From the NCBI RefSeq assembly GCF_029667115.1, contig NZ_JARUIU010000001.1:1-64000 (forward strand): DNA of 64,000 nucleotides, written 5' to 3'. This document shows positions 8,431-16,929 of the stretch, piece by piece. The translations under genes were made by a program, and so were the position numbers. Origin of the DNA: Jeotgalibacillus sp. ET6. GTDB lineage: Bacteria; Bacillota; Bacilli; Bacillales; Jeotgalibacillaceae. Under the pieces are notes generated by a model. The model searched no databases, was not told the DNA's origin, and was given only the letters and a program-made list of their open reading frames with translations. The stretch's first letter is position 1. Each line of letters opens with the position of its first letter.

Positions 8431-8473
8431 AAGCCAGCTGAAGGGAGTTTTCCTGATCAACTGGCTTTTTTAT
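8428..8473 (+). terminator. Bidirectional terminator
   Basis: Arms AAAAGCCAGCTGA and TCAACTGGCTTTT pair with one mismatch around a ~17-base loop; T-runs occur on both strands. It serves the membrane protein gene (+) and the glutaredoxin-like gene (-). Confidence 0.8.
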
Positions 8474-8715
8474 TCACATTCAATGTTGAGTGCAGATGCC
8501 AGTTCCTCGAGGTTAAATCCTCTGATAATTTCCTGTTCATTTACTACTACAGTTGGTGTAGAATAAGCTTCAAGCTCATTTAACATATATAGTTTAGCTT
8601 TTTGATCCTCTTTAATATTTATTTCATCAAATTTGATATCGTAGGCCTGCAAAAATCTTTTTACGATCTCGCATGGAGGGCATTGGGGCTGCGTATAAAG
8701 TACAACCTTATGCAT
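8470..8715 (-). CDS. Glutaredoxin/thioredoxin-like disulfide protein
   Basis: An 81-residue protein of the glutaredoxin fold. The redox motif CPPC is at residues 12-15 after a beta strand (KVVLYTQPQ), a cis-proline motif STPTVVV lies near 52-58, and the C-terminal RGFNLEELASAL resembles the GF..EL motif of NrdH/glutaredoxins. It would reduce protein disulfides or mixed thiols in the cytoplasm. It is a single-gene minus-strand unit. The specific partner is unknown, and no ribonucleotide reductase gene is nearby. Confidence 0.8.
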   Translation of the reverse strand: MHKVVLYTQPQCPPCEIVKRFLQAYDIKFDEINIKEDQKAKLYMLNELEAYSTPTVVVNEQEIIRGFNLEELASALNIECE

Positions 8716-9047
8716 ATTTTCACTTCCTGACTATCATGTAATAGAATTCTTAATCTAGTTTGTCCCAAAGAAGCCGCTGTGTCAAAAATTATGCTGAGTG
8801 CATAAGCTTTCGTTTATGTATGGTTTCTTTCGATAATCTGTTGAAACTATATAAACTTTACTATAAGTATGGTATAGTATTCCTTGTTTTGTAATGAACA
8901 GATTAGGGGAAATAAATAAAGGCTGAATTTACTTTCCGGACAGACGCAGCGTGTTTGTCTTTACTAGCTGAAATTATTGCGATACTTTAATTTAAAGCAA
9001 CAGTACCGGCACCGAAGCCATACTTTATCAGGGAAGGAGAATGCCAT
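8716..9047. other. Intergenic region, divergent promoters for the glutaredoxin-like gene and ykuJ
   Basis: A 332-base gap with no supportable ORF. TTGAAA (8841-8846) and an AT-rich stretch with TATAGT (8873-8878) suggest promoter activity toward ykuJ, but no pair has standard spacing. GGACAGACGC...GTGTTTGTC (8938-8960) could form a small hairpin in the leader. If transcription starts near 8885 the ykuJ leader would be ~160 bases long, with no riboswitch motif that I recognise. Confidence 0.4.
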
Positions 9048-9305
9048 ATGTCACAATCACAATTGATGGGCATTATTCAAAGGTTAAAAACACTGCAGGA
9101 GCAAGACGATTCAGGAGATGTTCAATCAAGATTTTTTGAAGTCAACGGAAGAAGAGTGTGTCAGGTGAAATATTTTTCAGCTAATGACACATTCGAACTT
9201 GAAGTGTATGATCGCGATAATAAAGCACAAAAATATCCATTTGATAATATTGATATGACCGCGATTGAAATTTTCGAACTGCTTCAGGAAGAAAACGAAT
9301 TATAA
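9048..9305 (+). CDS. ykuJ: YkuJ-family protein
   Basis: An 85-residue acidic protein of the YkuJ (DUF1797) family. SRFFEVNGRRVCQVKYFSAND and ELEVYDRDNKAQKYPFDNID are characteristic, and IEIFELLQE ends the fold. The function is not established; the family is small, single-domain and common in Bacillales and lactic acid bacteria. A GGGAAGGAGA ribosome binding site precedes the ATG. A very strong terminator follows, so it is a monocistronic unit. Position before darB matches the B. subtilis order. Confidence 0.85.
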   Translation: MSQSQLMGIIQRLKTLQEQDDSGDVQSRFFEVNGRRVCQVKYFSANDTFELEVYDRDNKAQKYPFDNIDMTAIEIFELLQEENEL

Positions 9306-9344
9306 AAAAGCAGCTGATCAATTTTATACTAAGCAATATTGTAT

Positions 9345-9391
9345 AAGCCATCGCTCACTCCCATACGAACGGAGTGAGCGATGGCTTTTTG
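9345..9391 (+). terminator. Strong intrinsic terminator after ykuJ
   Basis: A perfect 17-bp stem AAGCCATCGCTCACTCC (9345-9361) with GGAGTGAGCGATGGCTT (9371-9387) and a T-run. This is among the longest perfect stems in the window. Confidence 0.92.
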
Positions 9392-9507
9392 TTTTGACCC
9401 CCAATACATTTCTCATTCGGATATGAGTTAAGGGACTGTAATCAATAAATTAATTATGAGGTTGCGAGAGTTTATGAATCATTCCTTACGGAGTTTTTTG
9501 AAGAATA

Positions 9508-9516
9508 TGTTATGAT
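9508..9516 (+). promoter_or_regulatory. Extended -10 promoter element of darB
   Basis: TGTTATGAT gives a TG-extended -10 box (TATGAT, 9511-9516) about 37 bases before the start codon. No good -35 is seen, as is common for extended -10 promoters. Confidence 0.5.
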
Positions 9517-9552
9517 GTAGAAGAATGTTCATTATAAAAGGGGTATAAGATA

Positions 9553-10002
9553 ATGATTTCAATAGAACATAAAGATTTTCTTGAAACTGCAATAGAGGAC
9601 TTTGTTATTTCATCAGAGAAAATTGCTCATGTTCAGCCGGCAAACACGATTGAACATGCTCTGCTATTATTGACTAAGAGCGGGTATTCAGCAATACCTG
9701 TACTAGACGTGCACTACCATTTAAAGGGTTTAATTAGTATGCAGATGATTACGGATTCAATTCTCGGGCTTGAGACGATAGAATTTGACCGTTTAGATGA
9801 AAAAAAGGTAGAAGATGTCATGGAAAAAGATATTCCTCATTTAAAAATGACTGACCAATTTCAATATGCTTTAAACCTTCTTGTAGACCATCCATTTTTA
9901 TGCGTTATGGATAAAGATGGTTATTTCCACGGCATTATGACGAGAAGAGTTATGCTTAAACAGCTTCAGCGGCATATTCATATGCAGATACAGCAGTCAT
10001 AA
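9553..10002 (+). CDS. darB: CBS-domain cyclic di-AMP receptor DarB (YkuL/CbpB family)
   Basis: A 149-residue protein made of two CBS modules: about 18-70 (VQPANTIEHALLLL, SAIPVLDVHYHLKGLIS) and 85-140 (HLKMTDQFQYALNLL, FLCVMDKDGYFHGIMTRR). It matches the B. subtilis YkuL position and size. In B. subtilis the DarB homologue binds cyclic di-AMP and, when unliganded, binds Rel and pyruvate carboxylase. The nucleotide specificity here is inferred from family and synteny. A GGGGTATAAG ribosome binding site precedes the ATG. Confidence 0.85.
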   Translation: MISIEHKDFLETAIEDFVISSEKIAHVQPANTIEHALLLLTKSGYSAIPVLDVHYHLKGLISMQMITDSILGLETIEFDRLDEKKVEDVMEKDIPHLKMTDQFQYALNLLVDHPFLCVMDKDGYFHGIMTRRVMLKQLQRHIHMQIQQS

Positions 10003-10025
10003 TTCTTGAAGGGAATCACAATTAT

Positions 10026-11549
10026 ATGAATGACTCTGAAAAAAATAAACCGCAGCATAAGTACCGTCCTTTTATCTTAGCTTCAGTCATGCTTGCAATG
10101 TTCGTAGGAGCGATTGAAGCGACGATTGTATCTACTGCCATGCCGTCAATTGCAGCAGATCTTGGAGGATTTGACCTTTACAGCTGGGTGTTTTCATCCT
10201 ATTTACTCATGAGTACGGTTACAGTATTAATTTATGGAAAGCTTTCAGACCTTTATGGACGAAAACCGGTTATGACATTTGGAATGAGTTTGTTTTTAAT
10301 TGGCTCAATTTTATGTGGTTTGGCAACTTCTATGGAATGGCTTATCGCTTTCCGTTTCATACAGGGAATTGGAGCCGGTGCTGTCCTTCCTATTGCCACC
10401 ACGATTGTTGGAGATATCTACACCAAAGAAGAACGGGCTAAAATTCAAGGGTATTTGTCCAGTGTATGGGGGATTTCTGCCATTATGGGTCCTGCAATTG
10501 GCGGGCTATTGGTCGATACTATAGGCTGGCAGTTTGTTTTCTGGGTTAACATTCCGCTTGGAATGCTCTCACTCATTGGGTTGTGGGTCTTTTTAGACGA
10601 AAAAGTTCAAAAGAAAAAGCATCATATTGACATCAAAGGAGCTATTCTTTTGACGGCAGCCTTAACCGTGCTGCTTTATTTGCTTGTAGAAGGAGGCATA
10701 TCAGTCGGGTGGACTTCACTCACTGCTGTTGTTCTTCTTTCAGCCGCTGTCGTTTTCTTTATTTTATTTTTAAGGCATGAAATGAAGACTGAAGAACCTA
10801 TGATGCCGTTTTCGATTTGGAAAAACAGGTCCATTCTTATTGCCAATATTGTATCTCTGTCCACAGGCATATTAATTATAGGTATATCAAGCTACCTTCC
10901 CGCATTTGTAACCGGTGTAATGGAACAAAGCGCTAGAGTGGCAGGGTTTACATTAACAGCGATGTCAATTGGCTGGCCGATTGCCGCTGTGATCGCAGGC
11001 AGACTGCTGATACGCATCGGCTATTACCGTACTTCGCTTATTGGCGGGTGCTCACTTGTTATAGGTGCAGTACTTTTCGTCCTGATGGAACCTTCATACG
11101 GGCCATGGTGGGCTGCGGTATCCTCTTTCTTCGTCGGTACAGGAATGGGTTTAACGACTACAGCTTTTATTGTCACGATTCAAAGTGCTGTTCCCTGGAA
11201 TTTAAGGGGGGCAGCTACTGCTGCGAATATCTTCATGCGAAACCTTGGAAGCACAGTCGGAGTAGCCCTTCTCGGGGGTATCTTGAATGCCAGTTTGTTA
11301 AATTCCTTCCGCTCGAACACGAATGAGGATGTGAACGGTCTTGGGGTTAATGCAGTGAATGATCTCTTGACTAAAGAGGGCAGAAACGACCTGGATGGGG
11401 ATATATTGAACGCTCTTCAGCAGGCCATGGCAACCGGGTTAAAGTCTGTGTATGCAATTGTTCTGTTTATTGCTGTCATCAGCTTAATTTTAATTTTATT
11501 TTTACCAAAGAAGGACATACCTTCAGGAAGAGAGGTTCCTGAAAAATGA
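10026..11549 (+). CDS. MFS drug/proton antiporter of the DHA2 (14-helix) type
   Basis: A 507-residue membrane protein with ~14 predicted helices. Motif A GKLSDLYGRKPVM lies near residues 73-85, the antiporter-type segment GAGAVLPIATTIVGD near 117-131, and IWGISAIMGPAIGGLLVD-like motif C near 147-165. The likely role is export of a toxic compound; the substrate cannot be read from sequence. Its stop overlaps the ccpC start by four bases (ATGA), so the two are translationally coupled. B. subtilis lacks this gene before ccpC. Confidence 0.88.
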   Translation: MNDSEKNKPQHKYRPFILASVMLAMFVGAIEATIVSTAMPSIAADLGGFDLYSWVFSSYLLMSTVTVLIYGKLSDLYGRKPVMTFGMSLFLIGSILCGLATSMEWLIAFRFIQGIGAGAVLPIATTIVGDIYTKEERAKIQGYLSSVWGISAIMGPAIGGLLVDTIGWQFVFWVNIPLGMLSLIGLWVFLDEKVQKKKHHIDIKGAILLTAALTVLLYLLVEGGISVGWTSLTAVVLLSAAVVFFILFLRHEMKTEEPMMPFSIWKNRSILIANIVSLSTGILIIGISSYLPAFVTGVMEQSARVAGFTLTAMSIGWPIAAVIAGRLLIRIGYYRTSLIGGCSLVIGAVLFVLMEPSYGPWWAAVSSFFVGTGMGLTTTAFIVTIQSAVPWNLRGAATAANIFMRNLGSTVGVALLGGILNASLLNSFRSNTNEDVNGLGVNAVNDLLTKEGRNDLDGDILNALQQAMATGLKSVYAIVLFIAVISLILILFLPKKDIPSGREVPEK

Positions 11550-12427
11550 ATCGTTCCGATTACCGGCTGCTTGTTGTACTCTCTCAGGAAATGAATATGA
11601 GAAAAGCGGCAGAGCGTCTTTTTATCTCCCAGCCAGCGCTCTCCCAGCGTCTTCAGACGATTGAAAAAGAGTGGCAGCAGCTTCTTTTTCTAAGGTCCCA
11701 AAAGGGGGTTACCCTGACACCTGCAGGAGAAATTGTTATACAGCTGGCAAAAGATGTTTTGTCGAAGGAAGAAAGTGTAAGTGAACAGCTGCAGTTAATG
11801 GATTCTAAAGTATATGGCACATTGAAAATTGCCTGCGCTTCAATCGTGGGCCAAAATTGGCTGCCGAAAGTATTAAAACAGTTTGTAGAAAAGAACCCTC
11901 ATGCCCGTATCTCCTTAATTACAGGCTGGAGCAGTGAAATTCTGCAGGCTGTTTATGCCGGAGAAGTGCATGTGGGCATTATTCGTGGCACTCCAGACTG
12001 GAAAGGACCGAAAATGCATTTATTCCAGGATCAGCTTTATCTGGTTGACAAAGAAATTAAATCCATTGAAGAATTGCTTAAAACGGAAAGACCGTTTATT
12101 CAATTCAAAAGTGATTCAACGTATTATCAGGAGATTCAGGATTGGTGGAATCAGCATTTTAAAACCGCACCAAGACAAAATATTCTTGTTGATCAAATAG
12201 AAACCTGCAAGCAAATGGCGATTAACGGCATCGGATATGCTATCCTGCCTTCTATAACCCTTACCGGAACGGAAGAAAATATCCATAAGATCCCGTTGGA
12301 ATCAGATGCAGCTGCTTTAAAAAGGGATACGTGGCTTTTAGGATATCAATCATCATTTGAACTTCCTCAAGTTGAAGCCTTTTCAAAAGTGGTGAAGGAA
12401 TATCTAGAGGAAATGGACTTAAATTGA
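11546..12427 (+). CDS. ccpC: LysR-type regulator CcpC (catabolite control of citrate genes)
   Basis: A 293-residue LysR-family protein, equal in length to B. subtilis CcpC. The winged helix-turn-helix is at 4-60 (NMRKAAERLFISQPALSQRLQTIE), followed by the substrate domain with LITGWSSEIL, ERPFIQFKSDSTYYQEIQ and VDQIETCKQMAINGIGYAILPS, all closely like CcpC. In Bacillus it represses citB and citZ and responds to citrate. It is coupled to the upstream exporter, so the exporter might affect its level. No citrate synthase or aconitase gene lies in the window. Confidence 0.88.
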   Translation: MNRSDYRLLVVLSQEMNMRKAAERLFISQPALSQRLQTIEKEWQQLLFLRSQKGVTLTPAGEIVIQLAKDVLSKEESVSEQLQLMDSKVYGTLKIACASIVGQNWLPKVLKQFVEKNPHARISLITGWSSEILQAVYAGEVHVGIIRGTPDWKGPKMHLFQDQLYLVDKEIKSIEELLKTERPFIQFKSDSTYYQEIQDWWNQHFKTAPRQNILVDQIETCKQMAINGIGYAILPSITLTGTEENIHKIPLESDAAALKRDTWLLGYQSSFELPQVEAFSKVVKEYLEEMDLN

Positions 12428-12512
12428 TTGAAAATTACTTGTTTTTGAATACTCTGTTCTGATAAAGTAAAAGAGCACTATGATGACTACCATTTGGAAG
12501 GGGATTTTTATA

Positions 12513-13226
12513 ATGAATCAAATGAATGCTAATGAAATTATTTCATACATACAAAACGCAAAAAAATCTACACCTGTTAAAGTGTATTTAAAAGGTGAAA
12601 ATCTTGACCAGATTAATTTCGGTGAATCTGCACAACCATTTTTATCAGGAGGCACTGGTGTGGTGTTTGGAGAATGGGCTGATCTTTCAGAAGCCATTGA
12701 ATCAAACCAAGATAAAATTGCTGACTATGTCATAGAAAATGACCGTAGAAATTCAGCTATTCCATTATTGGACTTAAAACATGTAAAAGCTAGAATTGAA
12801 CCTGGCGCAATTATTCGGGATCAAGTGGAAATTGGAGACAATGCAGTTATTATGATGGGTGCATCGATTAATATAGGTTCAGTAGTAGGAGCAGGCACCA
12901 TGATTGATATGAATGTAGTCCTTGGAGGAAGAGCTACGGTAGGGAAAAACTGTCATATCGGGGCAGGATCCGTTCTTGCAGGTGTTATCGAGCCGCCTTC
13001 TGCTAAGCCTGTTATTGTGGAAGATGATGTCGTGATTGGTGCAAATGCAGTTGTACTTGAAGGTGTAACAGTCGGTAAAGGTGCAGTGGTCGCGGCAGGA
13101 GCGATTGTCATCGAAGACGTACCGCCTTATACGGTTGTGGCTGGAACACCGGCTAAAGTTCTTAAAAAAATTGATGAAAAAACGAAATCAAAAACCGAGA
13201 TTAAACAGGAGCTTCGCCAGCTTTAA
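12513..13226 (+). CDS. dapH: Tetrahydrodipicolinate N-acetyltransferase
   Basis: ATG 12513 is preferred over an upstream in-frame ATG because GAAGGGGA (12497-12504) is well placed for it. The 237-residue product (B. subtilis 236) has an N-terminal cap domain and then left-handed beta-helix hexapeptide repeats ([23 protein letters not shown] and onward, about 90-210). It acetylates tetrahydrodipicolinate, the first step of the acetylase branch to meso-diaminopimelate and lysine. A TG-extended -10 (TGATAAAGT, 12460-12468) lies upstream. It forms a functional pair with dapL downstream. Confidence 0.94.
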   Translation: MNQMNANEIISYIQNAKKSTPVKVYLKGENLDQINFGESAQPFLSGGTGVVFGEWADLSEAIESNQDKIADYVIENDRRNSAIPLLDLKHVKARIEPGAIIRDQVEIGDNAVIMMGASINIGSVVGAGTMIDMNVVLGGRATVGKNCHIGAGSVLAGVIEPPSAKPVIVEDDVVIGANAVVLEGVTVGKGAVVAAGAIVIEDVPPYTVVAGTPAKVLKKIDEKTKSKTEIKQELRQL

Positions 13227-13263
13227 TCCTAAAGTACTTAGAGGCAGTTAAATTTAAAGTCTG

Positions 13264-13293
13264 AGACGCAGATTCCGTTCTGCGTCTTTTTTA
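13264..13293 (+). terminator. Intrinsic terminator between dapH and dapL
   Basis: A 9-bp perfect stem AGACGCAGA (13264-13272) with TCTGCGTCT (13279-13287), a 6-base loop, and a six-T tail. The AAGGAG of dapL starts immediately after the tail (13293-13298), so dapL expression depends on readthrough unless a promoter is hidden here. Confidence 0.85.
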
Positions 13294-13307
13294 AGGAGTG
13301 CAGAATA

Positions 13308-14435
13308 ATGAATCCATTTATAAAAATCAGAAGAGAATTGCACAAAATCCCTGAGACCGGCTATAAAGAATTTAAAACACAGGCATTTTTACTTGACTAT
13401 ATAGAGCAGCTGCCGCAGGATCGCATAACAGTAAAAAAATGGGAAACTGGTCTATTTGTTTTTGTCGAAGGCACTTCGCCTGAAAAAACTATTGCCTATC
13501 GAACGGATATCGATGGACTTCCAATTCATGAAGAAACTGATTTTGCTTTTAAATCCGAGCATCCGGGTTATATGCATGCCTGCGGTCACGATTTACATAT
13601 GTCAATCGCTCTTGGCCTGCTGACAAAGGCAGCGGTGAATCCGATTAACGATCATCTTCTTTTCCTGTTTCAGCCTGCAGAAGAAGGACCAGGAGGAGCT
13701 GAACGAATGCTTCAGTCCGATCAGATGAAAAACTGGATGCCTGATCAGATAATGGGTCTTCATATCGCTCCTGAATATAAGGCCGGCGAAATTGCAACAA
13801 AGCCTGGGCTCCTCTTTGCCAATACCTCTGAACTTCATATAGAGCTGACCGGACTTGGAGGGCATGCAGCTTACCCTCATAAAACGAAGGACATGATTGT
13901 AGCAGGAGCGCACCTCATTACACAGCTTCAGTCGATTGTCTCAAGAAGTATTGATCCGCTTGATAGCGGCGTTGTTACAATTGGAAAGCTCGAAGCGGGG
14001 ACCGTAGGCAATATTATCGCAGAAAAAGCTGTTTTGAGCGGGACGATGAGGACGCTCAATCCTGAAACAATGACCGTTCTAAAGTCCAGAGTGGAAGCCA
14101 TTGCACAGGGAATTGGGGCATCGTTTGACTGTGAGGTCAAAGCAGAATTCAATCAGCCCTATTACCAGGTATACAATGACAAAGATCTTGTATCTGAGTT
14201 TATGAAATTTGCTGATGAAGAACCAAGCGTAACAATGATAGAGTGTAAAAAGGCAATGACGGGAGAGGACTTCGGGTATTTTCTAAAGGAGATCCCTGGT
14301 TTTATGTTCTGGCTTGGAGTGGAATCACCATTCGGGCTGCATCATTCAAAACTGAACCCTAAAGAAGAAGCTATTCCTATTGCAATTGATTTAATATGGA
14401 AGTATTTAAATAGAGACCATACAAAATCTGCTTAA
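13308..14435 (+). CDS. dapL: N-acetyl-diaminopimelate deacetylase
   Basis: A 375-residue M20 metallopeptidase-family hydrolase that would deacetylate N-acetyl-LL-diaminopimelate. Metal ligands are visible: [11 protein letters not shown] (Cys and His near 90-96), [13 protein letters not shown] (near 123-135), GLHIAPEY near 150 and [10 protein letters not shown] near 316. [15 protein letters not shown] at the N-terminus is typical. AAGGAG precedes the ATG. It corresponds to B. subtilis ykuR, and completes the acetylase branch with dapH; the aminotransferase gene is not in the window. Confidence 0.93.
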   Translation: MNPFIKIRRELHKIPETGYKEFKTQAFLLDYIEQLPQDRITVKKWETGLFVFVEGTSPEKTIAYRTDIDGLPIHEETDFAFKSEHPGYMHACGHDLHMSIALGLLTKAAVNPINDHLLFLFQPAEEGPGGAERMLQSDQMKNWMPDQIMGLHIAPEYKAGEIATKPGLLFANTSELHIELTGLGGHAAYPHKTKDMIVAGAHLITQLQSIVSRSIDPLDSGVVTIGKLEAGTVGNIIAEKAVLSGTMRTLNPETMTVLKSRVEAIAQGIGASFDCEVKAEFNQPYYQVYNDKDLVSEFMKFADEEPSVTMIECKKAMTGEDFGYFLKEIPGFMFWLGVESPFGLHHSKLNPKEEAIPIAIDLIWKYLNRDHTKSA

Positions 14436-14790
14436 TAATATGATGGGAGTAATAGGCAGTCAAGAGCTTAAGAGAAATAGATCCACGCTCTTTGAACACT
14501 TCACTGCGATTCAGGTGAATTCATTTTGTAGTAACCGCCTGGGCCTAAACAAATTACGTATACTGCCGGGAGCTTTAAGCAGAAGAGGGAATTGCAGGAT
14601 AAAAAGTGACAATTTTTTGGGGTCATTATTCATCTTATCGAGTGGATTCATTTTGAAATTGAACGCTTAAGGACAACTGTTTATTGGGCAGCTCTAGGTA
14701 ATACAGGGTCTTTTCAATGAAATGCAACCTTCCTGCAAGAAACAAAATGGATTGTGACTTCACTATATTGAGAAAGTATACAGTAATAGT
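14436..14790. other. Intergenic stretch without a supportable gene
   Basis: About 355 bases between dapL and the repeat at 14791. A 76-codon frame (14440-14670) is present but has no ribosome binding site, no protein-like pattern and atypical composition. B. subtilis has ykuS here; no YkuS-like coding sequence is visible, so ykuS has been lost or moved. Confidence 0.5.
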
Positions 14791-14958
14791 AGAGGTAAGC
14801 GGAACGAATGGTGGCGACTACCAGGATATGACGGCAAGCTGAGACTTCACAGGGCAGCGCCTAAGAAGGCTCAGCGCCGTCCCTGCGGAATGCGTCAGCC
14901 TGAAGAAGAGTGAACAGGTAAGAGAGCCTCAGACATATTTTTTGTCTGAGGCTCTTTC
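14791..14958 (+). repeat. Dispersed ~165-bp repeat, copy 1, ending in a terminator hairpin
   Basis: The unit begins GTAAGCGGAACGAATGGTGG, continues through AGCTGAGACTTCACAGGGCAG, AGGCTCAGCGCCGTCCCTGC and GGAATGCGTCAGCCTGAAG, and ends with the hairpin AGAGCCTCAGACA / TGTCTGAGGCTCT (14923-14955) plus T-run. The reverse complement at 52184-52341 shares all these blocks. It lies between convergent dapL and ykuT. Confidence 0.85.
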
Positions 14959-15011
14959 CTTCTAAAGAAAAGCAACACTAAAATTTAATAGACGCTGTAA
15001 AACTAAACTTA

Positions 15012-15878
15012 TCACTGGGCTTCTTTTTTTTCTACGTATACCTGGTGAGGGAATGGAATCTCAATGCCATTTTGATCAAATGCCTCTTTAATGGATTTTC
15101 TTAAACTCCGCTCAACCCCCCATTGCTCCATATTTGCCGTCTTGGCTATAATCCTCAGTACAACATCGGAATTCCCTAGATTCTGGACGCCGAGTACATT
15201 TGGTCCTTCAATGATTGCAGGATTTGTTTGAGCAAGTTCATCACAAACAGACTGAAGTACTTCAATCGCTTTATCCACATCGTCATCATAGGAAATCCCG
15301 ATATCTACCAATGCTTGCATATTTCCTCTTGAATGATTGCTCATGCCTGTAATTTCACGATTTGGAACATAATGAAGAGTCCCGTTAAATCCCCGGATCT
15401 TCGTCTGTCGGAGACCCACTTCTTCACAGATGCCTGAGAACTCACCAGTTGTAATGTAGTCGCCTACATCAATTTGTTTTTCAAGTAAAATGAAAAAACC
15501 TGTTACTACATCACTTACCAGTCCCTGTGCACCAAAGCCGATGGCTAGACCGATAATGCCTGCTCCAGCAATCAGCGCGGTTACATCGTAATTAAATACT
15601 TGTAACACTGTAACAATTAAAATAAATACGAGTGCATAGCCAAAGACATTTTTGGTTAAACCTTCTAGTGTACGTGCTCTGTTTGCAGACACATTTTCTC
15701 TTTTTTCATAGCGCTCAAATGTACGGGTCAAAACCCGGTTGCCAATGCTCCTGAATATTAAAAAAGCGATAATAATTCCAATTACTTTTATTGCTCCTAT
15801 ACCGAGAGCAATTAGTAAGGCGCCCCATTCATATTCGGCCAGTCTTTCATTGATCAGCGATAATTGTAACATACCCAT
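15012..15878 (-). CDS. ykuT: Small-conductance mechanosensitive channel, MscS family (YkuT)
   Basis: A 288-residue membrane protein of the MscS family that would release solutes on hypo-osmotic shock. There are about three helices: 17-40, 73-92 and the pore-lining, Gly/Ala-rich helix ALIAGAGIIGLAIGFGAQG (near 97-115), followed by the beta domain (VGDYITTGEFSGICEEVGLRQT) and the C-terminal alpha-beta domain. AAAGGATGATGA precedes the ATG. The position before ykuU matches B. subtilis ykuT. It is convergent with dapL across the repeat. Confidence 0.9.
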   Translation of the reverse strand: MGMLQLSLINERLAEYEWGALLIALGIGAIKVIGIIIAFLIFRSIGNRVLTRTFERYEKRENVSANRARTLEGLTKNVFGYALVFILIVTVLQVFNYDVTALIAGAGIIGLAIGFGAQGLVSDVVTGFFILLEKQIDVGDYITTGEFSGICEEVGLRQTKIRGFNGTLHYVPNREITGMSNHSRGNMQALVDIGISYDDDVDKAIEVLQSVCDELAQTNPAIIEGPNVLGVQNLGNSDVVLRIIAKTANMEQWGVERSLRKSIKEAFDQNGIEIPFPHQVYVEKKEAQ

Positions 15879-16002
15879 TTCATCATCCTTTCCGTCTTTA
15901 GAGTGTCAATTTTACCGCCTTTACGTTTTTTCATCAAACGATAACTTAATTGGGGGTGGAGGACGTCGAATCGAAACGATTTCTTGATTTAATTGCTCTT
16001 AA

Positions 16003-16031
16003 TTGACTCTCTATGTCGATTATATTATCAT
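16003..16031 (+). promoter_or_regulatory. Sigma-A promoter of the peroxiredoxin gene
   Basis: TTGACT (16003-16008), 17 bases, TATCAT (16026-16031). Each box differs from consensus by one base. No PerR-type palindrome was recognised next to it. Confidence 0.65.
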
Positions 16032-16099
16032 TTGGAATGTAGAATTTTTATCAAAGGAGCTTCTGGCTCAATTTGAATTAATTTTTGGAGGGATAACAA

Positions 16100-16642
16100 A
16101 TGGCAGAACGCATGGTAGGCAAGCAGGCACCACGTTTCGAAATGGAAGCTGTACTTGCAAATAAAGAATTTGGAAAAGTAAGCCTTGAGCAAAATATGAA
16201 AGAAGACAAATGGACAGTATTGTTCTTCTATCCAATGGATTTCACTTTTGTATGTCCAACAGAAATTACGGCAATGTCTGATCGTTACGATGAATTTGAA
16301 GATCTGGATGCTGAAGTGATTGCTGTTTCAACTGATACGATTCACACGCACCTGGCTTGGATCAACACTGAGCGCAAAGATAACGGACTTGGAGATTTAA
16401 ACTATCCGATCGCAGCCGATACGAATCATCAGATTTCACGTGATTACGGAGTTCTTATCGAAGAAGAAGGCGTTGCACTTCGCGGATTGTTCATTGTTTC
16501 TCCAGAAGGAGAACTTCAGTATCAAACTGTTTTCCACAACAATATCGGCCGTGATGTTGATGAAACACTACGTGTACTTCAAGCATTGCAAACGGGCGGA
16601 CTTTGCCCTGCAAACTGGAAGCCAGGACAAAAAACACTTTAA
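16100..16642 (+). CDS. ykuU: 2-Cys peroxiredoxin (YkuU)
   Basis: A 180-residue thiol peroxidase of the AhpC/Prx1 type that reduces hydrogen peroxide and organic peroxides. The peroxidatic Cys is in FYPMDFTFVCPTEI (near residue 52) and the resolving Cys in GGLCPANWKPG near 168-178. A GGAGGG ribosome binding site precedes the ATG. It has its own promoter and terminator, so is monocistronic; the ykuV partner found next in B. subtilis is missing. Confidence 0.94.
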   Translation: MAERMVGKQAPRFEMEAVLANKEFGKVSLEQNMKEDKWTVLFFYPMDFTFVCPTEITAMSDRYDEFEDLDAEVIAVSTDTIHTHLAWINTERKDNGLGDLNYPIAADTNHQISRDYGVLIEEEGVALRGLFIVSPEGELQYQTVFHNNIGRDVDETLRVLQALQTGGLCPANWKPGQKTL

Positions 16643-16652
16643 TATCAAATGT

Positions 16653-16683
16653 AAAAGACCAGCCGAAGGCTGGTCTTTTTTTG
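16653..16683 (+). terminator. Intrinsic terminator after ykuU
   Basis: A 12-bp stem AAAAGACCAGCC and GGCTGGTCTTTT with a 3-base loop (GAA) and a T-run. Confidence 0.9.
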
Positions 16684-16759
16684 CTGCTGAAAACATATAC
16701 TGCTGACCGGTGCTTTGGACTATTTGACTTGCAGAAATTAGCAGTTGGACTTTAAAAAG

Positions 16760-16778
16760 TATGGTTTAAAGGACCATA
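16760..16778. promoter_or_regulatory. Short inverted repeat upstream of the ABC exporter operon
   Basis: TATGGT (16760-16765) and ACCATA (16773-16778) are separated by seven bases. It lies ~150 bases before the yknU-like start in an AT-rich gap and could be an operator or the base of a small hairpin. No regulator can be named. Confidence 0.25.
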
Positions 16779-16929
16779 TGACAGTTCCATCATTAATTTC
16801 TAAATAGAAATATTAACTATAAAAATTAGAATATTTGATGTTGAGAAATAATTCAAAATAAAGGTGGTATTATATTTCGAAAACCGATATATTAAATAGT
16901 ATGTTTTAAATTGTGGAAGGAGGAGAAAA

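Noticed and set aside
14440-14670. 76-codon frame after dapL
   Set aside because: No ribosome binding site, no recognisable pattern and not similar to YkuS, the protein expected here by synteny.
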